Under the pieces are notes generated by a model that did not search any database, was not told the origin of the DNA, and was given only the letters and a program-made list of their open reading frames with translations. Position numbers and translations under genes: made by a program. Positions 27,226-34,697 of a stretch of DNA of 60,172 nucleotides are shown here, piece after piece (position 1 is the stretch's first letter; the number at the start of each line of letters is the position of its first letter). Source of the DNA: Brucella intermedia LMG 3301 (lineage in GTDB: Bacteria; Pseudomonadota; Alphaproteobacteria; Rhizobiales; Rhizobiaceae); contig NZ_ACQA01000004.1 of NCBI RefSeq assembly GCF_000182645.1, forward strand, positions 1 to 60,172, written 5' to 3'.

Positions 27226-28362
27226 TCAGACCTCTGCCGCTTTTGATTGGAAACTGGCGTGATGGTGGCCGTAGACGGCTTCCAGCGTTTTCGTGGACAT
27301 GCCGAGCGAATGGCTGGCTTCCCAAATGTCGACACCGGCGCGCATCAACCATGTCGCGCGGGTGTGGCGCAGAATGTGCGGCGTCACCTTGGCATCGAGT
27401 CCGGCGGCATCACGGGCGCGATTCCACGCATGGCGAATGTCGGCGATATCGAAGCCGTGCCAGTGCACAACGGTATTGAAGAACGTGATTTGCTCGCGCG
27501 TTCCCGCCTGGGCGGCAATACGCGCCTGTTCCGCCTGGTCGAGCCGCTTCCAGCGTTTCAGATGGAATAGGATTTTCCGGCCGAGCTTCACCGGCGGCTT
27601 GCGCTTCTTGGTTTCGCGCTCGCCTTCGGCTTTGCGGTACATGATTTCTTCGTTCAGATCGATGTAACCGGCGCGGTCGTTCCGCTCCCATTGAACGGTC
27701 AGCAGAACGGTAAGGCGCGAGCCAGTGTAGATTCCGAGCAGGATCATGCGCGCCAGATGGCGGTTGATGCTCTGCCGGTCTCGCGTAATTTTCCCGTTCA
27801 CCTTCCGCCAGCCGAGCGCAGCGGCCAGCAGGCGCGCGGCCTCCGTCTTGGTCAGCCAGCGGGTGCGGGAAGGGGAGGGCGGCGGCATATGCACGACAGG
27901 GAGCGAGTCCACCGGGCCGTAATTCTTGTTCCAGAAATTAATTGCTGACAGCAATATCGCCAGCTCGCGCCGGATGGTTCCGGGCTTCACCGGACGCTTG
28001 CCGTTCAAGCGATGGGTTTCATAGTCCCGGCACGTTTGTTTCGTGATTTCGGAAAGAAGTTTCCGGCCCCACCATTTGGAAAGTGCCGTCAGGCCATAGG
28101 CCGTCGAGCGCGGAGCTGCTGTTTCCGGCAGGTGCTCTTGCGAATAGGTGAGCAGGACTTGCGCTATCACGATCCGGTCCGCCCGTTTGGTTTCGGCTGG
28201 GTTGGAGTGCTTGAGCGCGATGTATTCCGCGAGGGCTTTTTCAGCTTGCTCACGTTCATGCTCAAGGCATCCAGTGCGCTTTGCGTATGATCGATCGCGG
28301 ATGATCCAGACACCTTCACTTCGGTTGAAGTAGAGGCGAGGCGGGAGCGCTTTCTTAGGCAT
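27226..28362 (-). CDS. int: Tyrosine recombinase (integrase)
   Basis: 378 residues from the ATG giving MPKKALPPRL. An N-terminal arm/core-binding domain (about 40-190) precedes the catalytic domain. The first Arg is in GIYTGSRLT, the HxxR box is HILRHTRATW, the later His is in SHSLGM and the nucleophile Tyr is in LEAVYGHHH. It could integrate the phage or resolve circle multimers; with repABC-like maintenance present, its role is open. No attP core was recognised beside it. Its 5' end overlaps the excisionase gene by 196 nt. Confidence 0.92.
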   Translation of the reverse strand: MPKKALPPRLYFNRSEGVWIIRDRSYAKRTGCLEHEREQAEKALAEYIALKHSNPAETKRADRIVIAQVLLTYSQEHLPETAAPRSTAYGLTALSKWWGRKLLSEITKQTCRDYETHRLNGKRPVKPGTIRRELAILLSAINFWNKNYGPVDSLPVVHMPPPSPSRTRWLTKTEAARLLAAALGWRKVNGKITRDRQSINRHLARMILLGIYTGSRLTVLLTVQWERNDRAGYIDLNEEIMYRKAEGERETKKRKPPVKLGRKILFHLKRWKRLDQAEQARIAAQAGTREQITFFNTVVHWHGFDIADIRHAWNRARDAAGLDAKVTPHILRHTRATWLMRAGVDIWEASHSLGMSTKTLEAVYGHHHASFQSKAAEV

Positions 28363-28541
28363 AGCTGCAACCAGTCGTTCAACATGGCGGGGGTGACGCA
28401 ATACCGCTTGCCGATTTTCAGCAGCGACAGCCTACCGGCCTTGTGTTCATTGCGCAGGTGCGAGGGCTTACATGCATTCTTGAGAATGCGTTCGCAGGCT
28501 TCTTTGATCGTGAAAATCTCGTCGGGGTGATACTGCGTCAT
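28167..28541 (-). CDS. xis: Excisionase-like DNA-binding protein
   Basis: 124 residues from the ATG giving MTQYHPDEIF. Residues 8-70 form a winged-helix/MerR-like domain (FTIKEACERIL, then RLSLLKIGKRYCVT). The tail is Ser/Thr-rich and probably disordered. Directly upstream of, and overlapping, the integrase gene, the usual position for a recombination directionality factor. Confidence 0.72.
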   Translation of the reverse strand: MTQYHPDEIFTIKEACERILKNACKPSHLRNEHKAGRLSLLKIGKRYCVTPAMLNDWLQLCLRKRSRLASTSTEVKVSGSSAIDHTQSALDALSMNVSKLKKPSRNTSRSSTPTQPKPNGRTGS

Positions 28542-28912
28542 GCCAGCACCGGGAGAATTGTCTCGATCCAATGTTGGATCAGCTTCGCGTCCGAGTGGTT
28601 GTTGTCCCGAATGTACGCGCGCAGCTCCGCACAGGCGTAGAACAATGCATCATCGCGAGTTTCGGCGAATTTGCCCCACTTCGGCCCAACACGATATCCG
28701 CCCTCATGGTCGCCACATCGGAAGCTGACAGACCACATCCACATGCCGTCAACATGTTGGTGCAATTCGATAACAGCATGATGCCAGGCGTAACGTTTAC
28801 TCGTGGTCGCCAAGCGTTCGTGAGGCTCGCTCTGTATTACGTCGCCATACGGGTCCACTGGACGGACCGTTGGCGGGGCGCGCAATGCGTCGAATAGATT
28901 GAGCTGGGTCAT
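28538..28912 (-). CDS. Hypothetical early protein
   Basis: 124 residues rich in His, Trp and Asp. The N-terminal TQLNLFDALRAPP resembles the short sliding-clamp-binding peptides (QLxLF) of replication and repair proteins. That suggests, without proof, an interaction with the host beta clamp. ATGA overlaps at both ends. Confidence 0.6.
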   Translation of the reverse strand: MTQLNLFDALRAPPTVRPVDPYGDVIQSEPHERLATTSKRYAWHHAVIELHQHVDGMWMWSVSFRCGDHEGGYRVGPKWGKFAETRDDALFYACAELRAYIRDNNHSDAKLIQHWIETILPVLA

Positions 28913-29283
28913 AGCGCCAGCCTCGCAATATCAATGACGGTCATGAACGCGAGGCAAGCGAGCCAGCCAACGCCGAACGCGGCAAAGGCTACAGCGCGTA
29001 ACAGATAGCGGCTTGGCTTTTCTGGCTTTGCGGCGGGCGCTGGCGCTTCCTCGCTTTTCCCCGGCTTCCTGTTCCAATGCTCGATTGGCAGCACGTGGAC
29101 GCCGGCGCAAATGTCAGCCAGACGCTGGAGTCGGGTTGCGGCGTAAACCGGCCCGCGCCCTTGCGACAGGCGACGCACGCCGGCTTCGATCAACAGTTCG
29201 CAATGATTGGGATCAAATTTGCTGATCCCTTCATCGTAGAAATTCTTCGCCGTGAAAAAGCTATCGCCAGATGACGTGTTCAT
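28909..29283 (-). CDS. Membrane-anchored hypothetical protein
   Basis: 124 residues from the ATG giving MNTSSGDSF. A soluble helical domain is followed by a Pro/Ala/Lys linker and one C-terminal membrane helix (about 100-120). A tail-anchored topology facing the cytoplasm is likely. Function unknown; possibly exclusion or envelope takeover. Confidence 0.6.
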   Translation of the reverse strand: MNTSSGDSFFTAKNFYDEGISKFDPNHCELLIEAGVRRLSQGRGPVYAATRLQRLADICAGVHVLPIEHWNRKPGKSEEAPAPAAKPEKPSRYLLRAVAFAAFGVGWLACLAFMTVIDIARLAL

Positions 29284-29960
29284 GCCGCCCACCCCTCTAT
29301 GATGGCCGGATCGGCTTCGATGCATTCACGGGCGCGCAGCGACCAGCATATTCCACGCGTAATGTCTCGCCCGGTGGCGAGCCAGCGCAGCGAATTAATC
29401 ATGCTCGCGTTCGTTGGGCGCTTTCCGGTCGGAATTGACAGCAGGTTGCACAGGTCGCGCAATTCTTCGTGCCACAGGATTTGCAGCGCCGTTTCGGGTA
29501 GTGCTGTGAATGGCTGCAAATTCGGTTCCGGCCACTTCGCCAACCAGTCGTAACCCGGATTCAGGGCGCGCGGTTTTTGCGGGAAAATCCAAACATCGCG
29601 GTCATGTTCAAACCCTTCGGGGCGGTCGTAACGGTAATACGCACCGTCGCGCTCAAAATGGGCGGTGGACTTGTTCGATGGCCTTTCAACAAGGAATTTC
29701 TCATGCAAGACGGCGAGCGCATGGTGTGCAACCCGCTTCATTGCTTTCATCTGGCTGTCGAGCCGAGCCAGCTTGTCTTTGGCGGATTTTATCTCGACGG
29801 CGATAATTTCCGCACGGTCGACCGCCATCACATCGATGCGGTTTCCGCCGAACGATGCGTTGATTTCGTGGATGATGCGAGCGTTCGGGCGATGCTGGCG
29901 CAGGAATGCAACAACGGCATCACGAATTTCAGCTTCGGCGGGGGAGCGGTAGGCTGGCAT
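29280..29960 (-). CDS. PD-(D/E)xK nuclease-like protein
   Basis: 226 residues from the ATG giving MPAYRSPAEA. The core GGNRIDVMAV...IIAVEIKSAKDKL has the Asp and ExK residues of restriction-like and MmcB-like nucleases (about residues 30-62). The C-terminal half is helical. Its ATG overlaps the stop of the adenine methyltransferase gene by one base (TAATG), so the two are translated together. Confidence 0.78.
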   Translation of the reverse strand: MPAYRSPAEAEIRDAVVAFLRQHRPNARIIHEINASFGGNRIDVMAVDRAEIIAVEIKSAKDKLARLDSQMKAMKRVAHHALAVLHEKFLVERPSNKSTAHFERDGAYYRYDRPEGFEHDRDVWIFPQKPRALNPGYDWLAKWPEPNLQPFTALPETALQILWHEELRDLCNLLSIPTGKRPTNASMINSLRWLATGRDITRGICWSLRARECIEADPAIIEGWAA

Positions 29961-30634
29961 TATTTGCGAACCTCCGAAAACAGTTCGCCTTGGCGGGCGT
30001 CCTTCCGGTCGAGGGTGCGAAGCACAGTCTCGCCGCGAGCGGCTTTGTCCCAAACGAACCAGCCGCTAAGCATCGGCGGCGCACCTTGGCCGGTAAAGTC
30101 GATCTTCCAGCGCATGATGTAGACGCGCGCCGGTGGAAACCTCTGCCAGAAGGGGCCGAGTCCTGCCGCTCCGGGCCAGTTCCAATTCAGCAGCAGGGCC
30201 ATGTATTCGACATTGAGGGTATCAAGGGCGTGAAAGAGCCAACGCGCCTTTCCGTTACCCCATCCGCATTCCTGATATGGTGGGTTGGTGAAGATCGCAG
30301 GGCAGGGCGCTTCCGAATAATCGTAGAACGAACGGATCTCCGCATCGCAGCCACGGTCAATCAAATCCGATGCGTGGACCCGGAAACCAAGCGACTCCAA
30401 CTCCCGAACCATAGCGCCATCGCCTGCGGCCGGCTCCCAAATCGACGGGAAGTCACGAAGCCGCTGCAATTCAGCGTTCAAGAATGCACGCGTAGGCTCG
30501 GCTGGCGTCGGGTAAAAATCGTTCTTTTCGCGTGCGAGACCAGCAGTTTCCACCACCTGCCCGTCGAGCAGAGCTTTTACGGTTTTCGGCTTTTTCCCGG
30601 TTGCGCGGAACAGCCCGCGTGCGCTGGCCGTCAT
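29960..30634 (-). CDS. Phage N6-adenine DNA methyltransferase
   Basis: 224 residues. DFYPTPAEPTRAFL at about 39, the SAM-binding motif WEPAAGDGAM at about 66, and catalytic NPPY at about 117 identify a DNA adenine methyltransferase of the phage type. The target sequence is not deducible. Coupled to a downstream nuclease-fold gene, so it could act in host-DNA marking, self-protection or a restriction-like pair. Confidence 0.88.
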   Translation of the reverse strand: MTASARGLFRATGKKPKTVKALLDGQVVETAGLAREKNDFYPTPAEPTRAFLNAELQRLRDFPSIWEPAAGDGAMVRELESLGFRVHASDLIDRGCDAEIRSFYDYSEAPCPAIFTNPPYQECGWGNGKARWLFHALDTLNVEYMALLLNWNWPGAAGLGPFWQRFPPARVYIMRWKIDFTGQGAPPMLSGWFVWDKAARGETVLRTLDRKDARQGELFSEVRK

Positions 30635-31098
30635 CGTCCGGCTTCCTGCAGCGCGAAAATGTTCTGGCGGTGAGCTGCAGCAGCCTTGTCGCAGAATTTG
30701 ATTCTTGCGATGGTCCCTTTCTGTGCAAGCTCGAGTTTGGCCAGGCGCTCGCGCAGGGACCGAATTTCTAGAGCACGTCGCTGATATTCGCCAACGAAAC
30801 CGAGACGCTTTGCAGAGTTGGCGTCGGCAGCAGCCTGCGCGGACTTAATCTCCTGCGCAAGAAGCTGCTGCGGTGTGGGAAGATCAACGTCAGAGCCCGT
30901 GGTTTTGTCTTGGCCCCAGTCGATGCCAACGCGCGTAGACTTTGGGGGTAACGGATAGATTTTCGATGCGTCGATGTGTTTTTTGTCAACTGAAACGGGA
31001 TCACCATCTTGAGCGCACGCTATCTGAGCGAGCATGACCGAGGCGTCGGCTGCATTCTCGAAATCAGTAAAATCGATCGATGCTTCTTTGTTTGTCAT
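30631..31098 (-). CDS. Hypothetical coiled-coil protein
   Basis: 155 residues. The first half is acidic; residues about 75-140 are a helical, coiled-coil-like segment (EIRSLRERLAKLELAQKG). ATGA overlap with the methyltransferase gene. It is preceded by an unusual structured gap that forms its 5' leader. Confidence 0.6.
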   Translation of the reverse strand: MTNKEASIDFTDFENAADASVMLAQIACAQDGDPVSVDKKHIDASKIYPLPPKSTRVGIDWGQDKTTGSDVDLPTPQQLLAQEIKSAQAAADANSAKRLGFVGEYQRRALEIRSLRERLAKLELAQKGTIARIKFCDKAAAAHRQNIFALQEAGR

Positions 31099-31119
31099 GT
31101 CGCGTTCCTCTTGAGTGAG

Positions 31120-31322
31120 GCGTCCGCTGGCGATTGTGGCTGTAACCGGCCAGCGGACGCACTACAGGGCACAGCAAAACGCAACGCGCTGTGCTCCGAA
31201 GAAATTCCGCCGGTGACATGGGCTTGAGGGGCGGGGGGATGCTTCTGTCACCGGCGGATCATCTGCGACCGACTGGCCATGGGGCGGGGGGGGTTAGCAA
31301 CAAGCCACCCGGCGCAGATGAT
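31120..31322. other. Island of four long perfect inverted repeats with G-rich loops
   Basis: No gene fits in this 228-nt gap. Stem 1: GCGTCCGCTGG (31120-31130) with CCAGCGGACGC (31150-31160). Stem 2: GCACAGC (31169-31175) with GCTGTGC (31188-31194). Stem 3: CCGCCGGTGACA (31207-31218) with TGTCACCGGCGG (31246-31257). Stem 4: ATCATCTGCG (31258-31267) with CGCAGATGAT (31313-31322). Loops 3 and 4 both contain GGGGCGGGGGG on the plus strand. It could be a structured leader or RNA of the minus operon, a terminator array, or a single-strand initiation site. Confidence 0.8.
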
Positions 31323-31326
31323 TGGG

Positions 31327-31593
31327 TTATCGGTTTAGTGTCGTGAAACAGGTGTCGAAGCTGGCGCTCTGCTGGCAGCGATCCATTGCGGACGATTGAG
31401 CTGCGGACACCATTGCGGCGAAGCCGAGAAAAATGATGCAGGCGATAAGCGTGAAGGCGACGAAAGAAATGTGCCGATTGTGAGTGGCGTCAATTTCGTC
31501 GCGCTGAGCGAGGATATCAGAAAGGCATTCGTATTTCGGGGCGCGATTTTTCGTTCCGCGCCCGCCTTGCGGGCCAGTTCCAAAGCGGCTCAT
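31327..31593 (-). CDS. Small membrane protein, first gene of leftward operon
   Basis: 88 residues. A basic N-terminus with a predicted single membrane helix (about 41-63, SFVAFTLIACIIFLGFAAMV) and a C-terminal tail with two Cys (CQQSASFDTC) probably disulphide-linked in the periplasm. A GGAG binding site lies 7 nt upstream. It is the first product of the repressed leftward promoter. Confidence 0.65.
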   Translation of the reverse strand: MSRFGTGPQGGRGTKNRAPKYECLSDILAQRDEIDATHNRHISFVAFTLIACIIFLGFAAMVSAAQSSAMDRCQQSASFDTCFTTLNR

Positions 31594-31639
31594 AAGCCAT
31601 CTCCGTCCGTTGATATTCCACCAGTTATGAAATCGAAGT

Positions 31640-31657
31640 TATCTACTATAGGCGATA
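31640..31657. promoter_or_regulatory. Repressor operator, leftward promoter
   Basis: TATCTACTATAGGCGATA. On the minus strand it lies between TTGCGT and TAACTT boxes spaced 17 nt, so bound repressor would block the leftward early promoter. It shares the pseudo-palindrome TATCgnCTATnGnCGATA with the other sites. Confidence 0.75.
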
Positions 31658-31672
31658 AACGCAATAGAAAAA

Positions 31673-31690
31673 TATCGACTAAAAGCGATT
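31673..31690. promoter_or_regulatory. Repressor operator, weaker leftward copy
   Basis: TATCGACTAAAAGCGATT, 33 bp from the neighbouring site, with three or four departures from the consensus. It lies just upstream of the -35 box of the leftward promoter. Confidence 0.55.
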
Positions 31691-31821
31691 TTTTACGTTA
31701 ATATGATGAAAACGAAAGGGGAACATTTGCTGTTCCGCTTGAAATGCATACCGCAATGGGTCTTAAATGCAGGCTGGGTCGTCCTCGATAATCGATATGA
31801 CGGCGGGTCGGTGAGGGTAAA

Positions 31822-32001
31822 ATGTCAGCAGAGTACATTCGGAGTGAACAGGGAACGAACACTCGCAACGGAGGACGCGAGGGAACCGATATCGGGCAGG
31901 GAGCCGGATATCAGGAACTCAAAAAATTCACGATGAATGTATTGTCTCTTTCAGACGACGCAAAAAAGAAGCTCCGGCGGGAGCTAGGACTTATTGTCTG
32001 A
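31822..32001 (+). CDS. 59-residue hypothetical protein, convergent with repressor
   Basis: ATG preceded by GTGAGGG at 5-9 nt. The product begins MSAEYIRSEQGTN and ends in a Lys/Arg helix (DDAKKKLRRELGLIV), more protein-like than the overlapping frame that starts at 31703. Its 3' end overlaps the repressor gene by 18 nt in convergent orientation. Could be an antirepressor-like regulator; unproven. Confidence 0.45.
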   Translation: MSAEYIRSEQGTNTRNGGREGTDIGQGAGYQELKKFTMNVLSLSDDAKKKLRRELGLIV

Positions 32002-32337
32002 TTCTGGCGCGTCTTCGTCCTGGTCTTCGGTAACGGGAAGCATTGCTTCAACCATGCTCTGCACGGCTTCGCGGCGTTTCGGGTCCAGCGATTGATATCG
32101 AAGAATAAGTTTTTCCGTTTCCGGATCAATGTCGAGATTGAAAATCAGCCATAACGGACTGATTTCGAGACCCTGCGCGACCTCAACGATAGACTCAACG
32201 CTCGGCTTTTGATTGCGGGTAAGAAGCGAGTGAAGATAGGACGGGCTTTTCCCCGCCCGGATTGAGGCCGTTCGTAGATTCAAACCCTTTTTTTCGATTG
32301 CGGCTAAAAGCCGATCCCGCCAACTCAAGCTGTCCAT
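31984..32337 (-). CDS. XRE-family phage repressor (CI-like)
   Basis: 117 residues: a helix-turn-helix (LRTASIRAGKSPSYLHSLLTRNQKPSVESIVEVAQGLEI, residues ~20-58, quoted only to locate it by its key RAGKSPSYLHSLL core) followed by an acidic dimerisation tail. No peptidase (LexA-type) domain, so induction cannot be by RecA self-cleavage. Divergent from the rightward early genes, with operators between them and on its other side. A TATAAA box ends 7 nt before the ATG and no binding site is visible, so the mRNA may be leaderless, like lambda cI. Assigned as the immunity repressor by position and operators. Confidence 0.82.
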   Translation of the reverse strand: MDSLSWRDRLLAAIEKKGLNLRTASIRAGKSPSYLHSLLTRNQKPSVESIVEVAQGLEISPLWLIFNLDIDPETEKLILRYQSLDPKRREAVQSMVEAMLPVTEDQDEDAPESDNKS

Positions 32338-32398
32338 GATGCGATTTATAGCAAATAATTACGATATTTACAGTGGTTTGTTACAGGCGTAGACAAGA

Positions 32399-32416
32399 TA
32401 TCGTCAATAGTAGACA
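32399..32416. promoter_or_regulatory. Repressor operator, rightward region 1
   Basis: TATCGTCAATAGTAGACA; the reverse complement matches the other operators. It lies between the divergent repressor and rightward early genes, 25 bp from the next site. Confidence 0.7.
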
Positions 32417-32423
32417 TTGAAGA

Positions 32424-32441
32424 TATCGACGATAGGCGATA
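32424..32441. promoter_or_regulatory. Repressor operator, rightward region 2
   Basis: TATCGACGATAGGCGATA, the best palindrome of the set. It sits in the spacer of a promoter-like pair on the plus strand: TTGAAG, 17 nt, TATTTT. Bound repressor would shut off rightward early transcription. Confidence 0.72.
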
Positions 32442-32484
32442 TTTTGAGGCGCAATGTCCTCAACGCTTTTCGCTCGGTGAAAAA

Positions 32485-32688
32485 TTGCCCGTCAAACGCT
32501 CCATCCAAGCACAGCTTCAAGAGATTGACGCCATCATCGCGGAAGGCCGCGGGGGCAAGCAGGCCGATTATCGACGCGCGACACAGGAAGCTATTCGAGA
32601 AACCTTGCTCTGGTGCCAGAATAACAAACCCATCATTGAGCAGATCAAAGCGGACAGGCGGCGAACCATAAATGGCGGCGCTGCATGA
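32485..32688 (+). CDS. Small early protein, first rightward gene
   Basis: 67 residues from a TTG start 5 nt after GGTGA. Helical and charged (IQAQLQEIDAIIAEG, RETLLWCQNNKPIIEQ). As the first gene after the operator-controlled promoter it is a candidate early regulator. Overlaps the next gene (ATGA). Confidence 0.6.
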   Translation: MPVKRSIQAQLQEIDAIIAEGRGGKQADYRRATQEAIRETLLWCQNNKPIIEQIKADRRRTINGGAA

Positions 32689-33110
32689 TGCTTCCACCAC
32701 CTCCAGCCGACGAATTGCTGCACCGGGTAACTTACCACGCCATTACGCGCTATGTGCAGCGCGTTATCGGCATCACGGTGCCCGGCACAAAACATTTGCC
32801 GGAGATTGAGCGGGCATCCCTGCACTGTAAATGTGCCCGCACCACATTCGACGAGGTACGGCGGTCGATCATGATCCCGACTGTTGCCGTTGCAATCGCG
32901 AATAAATTTGCAGCGATCGACACGCGCAACTTCACCGCTGTCATCGATACAGATCAGCAGATCATCGTCACCATCCTTGAACCGCGAAGCTACAAAAAGC
33001 CGAAACGATCAAGGCGTGGGGGACCGCGGTCCGAAAGCGTTCTGACCTACATCGCCGAGCGCGTCAGAAAGCAAATCCAAGGCGTTCACACAGGAGAAAG
33101 TATGAAATGA
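32685..33110 (+). CDS. Hypothetical early protein
   Basis: 141 residues. The core HAITRYVQRVIGI, then FTAVIDTDQQIIVTIL, looks like a small alpha/beta fold with a beta hairpin, reminiscent of DUF4258/RelE-like shapes but without a diagnostic motif. Basic C-terminal tail. Coupled to neighbours on both sides. Confidence 0.6.
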   Translation: MMLPPPPADELLHRVTYHAITRYVQRVIGITVPGTKHLPEIERASLHCKCARTTFDEVRRSIMIPTVAVAIANKFAAIDTRNFTAVIDTDQQIIVTILEPRSYKKPKRSRRGGPRSESVLTYIAERVRKQIQGVHTGESMK

Positions 33111-33400
33111 AGAACTATCCGGATAGAGAAGACAGGCTTGCAGGCTCCGCCCAGCAACCACCTCGCCCGCCATTGGCGCCAGTTTATCAAGCGCTTGACA
33201 CAGCCGACGAGCTCGCACGCGCGGTGAACAACTTTCTCGATGTACTATATGGGGGTGAGCCAGCAAGCGACAGCGAAACTGCATCATCTATTCCAGATGG
33301 CGTGATCCCACGATTGGCGGAACACGCTGATGGAACCCGTCGACGGGTTGCCCGCGCGTTTGACCGGCTTGGTATCGCGTTCAAGGAGTTGAGCCTATGA
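33107..33400 (+). CDS. Hypothetical protein
   Basis: 97 residues, with a Pro-rich N-terminus and helical remainder. ATGA overlaps on both sides. No recognised family. Confidence 0.6.
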   Translation: MKNYPDREDRLAGSAQQPPRPPLAPVYQALDTADELARAVNNFLDVLYGGEPASDSETASSIPDGVIPRLAEHADGTRRRVARAFDRLGIAFKELSL

Positions 33401-33657
33401 GCGACGATATCACTTCCGAAGCCCAAACCATTGCCGTGGGGCAACTGCGCGCCTTCATTGAGCGCATCGAGCGCCTTGAGGAAGAAAAGAAAACCATCGG
33501 CGACGATATCAAGGAAGTCTACGCGGAGCTCAAAGGTTCCGGCTTCGATTCCGCCGTGGTGCGCACGATCATTCGCCTTCGCAAGAAGGAGGACCACGAG
33601 CGTCAGGAGGAAGAAGCGATGCTTCAACTCTATATGGACGCCTTGGGAATGAGCTGA
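33397..33657 (+). CDS. gapR: GapR-like nucleoid protein (DUF2312)
   Basis: 86 residues matching GapR nearly end to end: [29 protein letters not shown] then a basic helix ([11 protein letters not shown]). Host GapR is an alphaproteobacterial nucleoid-associated protein that binds overtwisted AT-rich DNA ahead of forks and polymerases. The phage copy is placed before terminase; it may organise phage DNA for replication or packaging (inference). Confidence 0.9.
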   Translation: MSDDITSEAQTIAVGQLRAFIERIERLEEEKKTIGDDIKEVYAELKGSGFDSAVVRTIIRLRKKEDHERQEEEAMLQLYMDALGMS

Positions 33658-33661
33658 CGCG

Positions 33662-33859
33662 ATGCCCGACAAGAAAGACGTCCGCATAATCGAAATCGAG
33701 TCCGCAATTGCCGAGCTCACGAACCACAAGTCGGGTTGGGTCGGGGCAAAACGGGAATGGTTTGCCTCGCAGAATGATCTCGTCCGGTTTCTGGTCGCAC
33801 CACGCGATGAAGCGGTGACAATACTGCGCGACCGGCTGGCCTCTATCGAGGCGGCATGA
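33662..33859 (+). CDS. Small helical protein
   Basis: 65 residues, helical and charged. Starts 4 nt after the gapR-like stop and overlaps the next gene by 4 nt. No family recognised. Confidence 0.6.
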   Translation: MPDKKDVRIIEIESAIAELTNHKSGWVGAKREWFASQNDLVRFLVAPRDEAVTILRDRLASIEAA

Positions 33860-34092
33860 ACAGCGCAGCGCCAGCAGAAGACGAATGGTTGACCGTGACG
33901 GTACCGGCCTTTCTGGCCGCGCACCCGATCTACACCAAATGCCCGACGCTGGCGCTGCTGCTCGATGCCTTGGTTCGCGAGTGCGAAGAACAGCAGCCGG
34001 ATATCCGGCTTGATGCTGCGCTCCTTCGAGCATCACACGAGAGGCTTGTTAGCCAGGCGCGCATCCTCATTTCCGCGAGTGACCGTACATGA
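33856..34092 (+). CDS. Small hypothetical protein
   Basis: 78 residues, helical, acidic. Coupled to the small terminase gene by ATGA. Function unknown. Confidence 0.6.
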   Translation: MNSAAPAEDEWLTVTVPAFLAAHPIYTKCPTLALLLDALVRECEEQQPDIRLDAALLRASHERLVSQARILISASDRT

Positions 34093-34694
34093 CAAAGACA
34101 ACGGCAGAGCCCAAAAAGCCTCGAAAGGCTCGCTCAACGCCGGAGCCACGTGAGTTGAACATGCAAATGCAAACGTTCTGCTCGGAATACATGAAGGACA
34201 TGAACGCCACGCAGGCCGCTATTCGCGCTGGCTATTCGGAAAAAACCGCGCGCCAGCAGGGCAGCAGGCTTTGCGGCTACGCCATCGTGCAGGACCGCCT
34301 GCAGCAATTGCATGAAGAAATGCAGGCTCGCATCGTCGTGGACGTTGAAGCCATCATTAAGGAGCTGGCCGACGAAAACCGCGCCGATCTGGCCGACCTT
34401 TACGATGATAACAATTGCCTAAAGCCTGTGCGCGAATGGCCCATGCTGTGGCGCGTCGGCGGGCTCGTCGCCGGAATAAAAACCCGCGAGCTGTGGGAAA
34501 AGGACGAAGACGGCAACTCCGTGCACGTGGGAAACGTTGTTGAAGTGAAAGTTTCCGACAAGGTGCGGCGCAAGGAGCTGCTCGGAAAGCACCTGGGCGC
34601 ATGGAAAGAAAAGGTCGAGCTCGATCTTTCCAATCCGATGCAGGATCTGTGGAACCAAATCGCTGGCAAGTCTTTTGCGCCAAAGGAAAACTAA
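34089..34694 (+). CDS. terS: Terminase small subunit
   Basis: 201 residues. The N-terminal helix-turn-helix (MNATQAAIRAGYSEKTARQQGSRL, about 39-62; cited for its NATQAAIRAGYS core) is the DNA-recognition domain of Terminase_2-type small subunits. The central part is helical for oligomerisation; the end (LWNQIAGKSF) should contact the large subunit encoded 3 nt downstream. It recognises the packaging start site, which is not identified here. Confidence 0.9.
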   Translation: MTKTTAEPKKPRKARSTPEPRELNMQMQTFCSEYMKDMNATQAAIRAGYSEKTARQQGSRLCGYAIVQDRLQQLHEEMQARIVVDVEAIIKELADENRADLADLYDDNNCLKPVREWPMLWRVGGLVAGIKTRELWEKDEDGNSVHVGNVVEVKVSDKVRRKELLGKHLGAWKEKVELDLSNPMQDLWNQIAGKSFAPKEN

Positions 34695-34697
34695 GCG

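Noticed and set aside
31703..31936. 77-codon plus-strand ORF after the leftward operators
   Set aside because: No ribosome-binding site, and the second half has shadow-like composition. The overlapping frame at 31822 has a good binding site and more protein-like sequence, so that one is reported.
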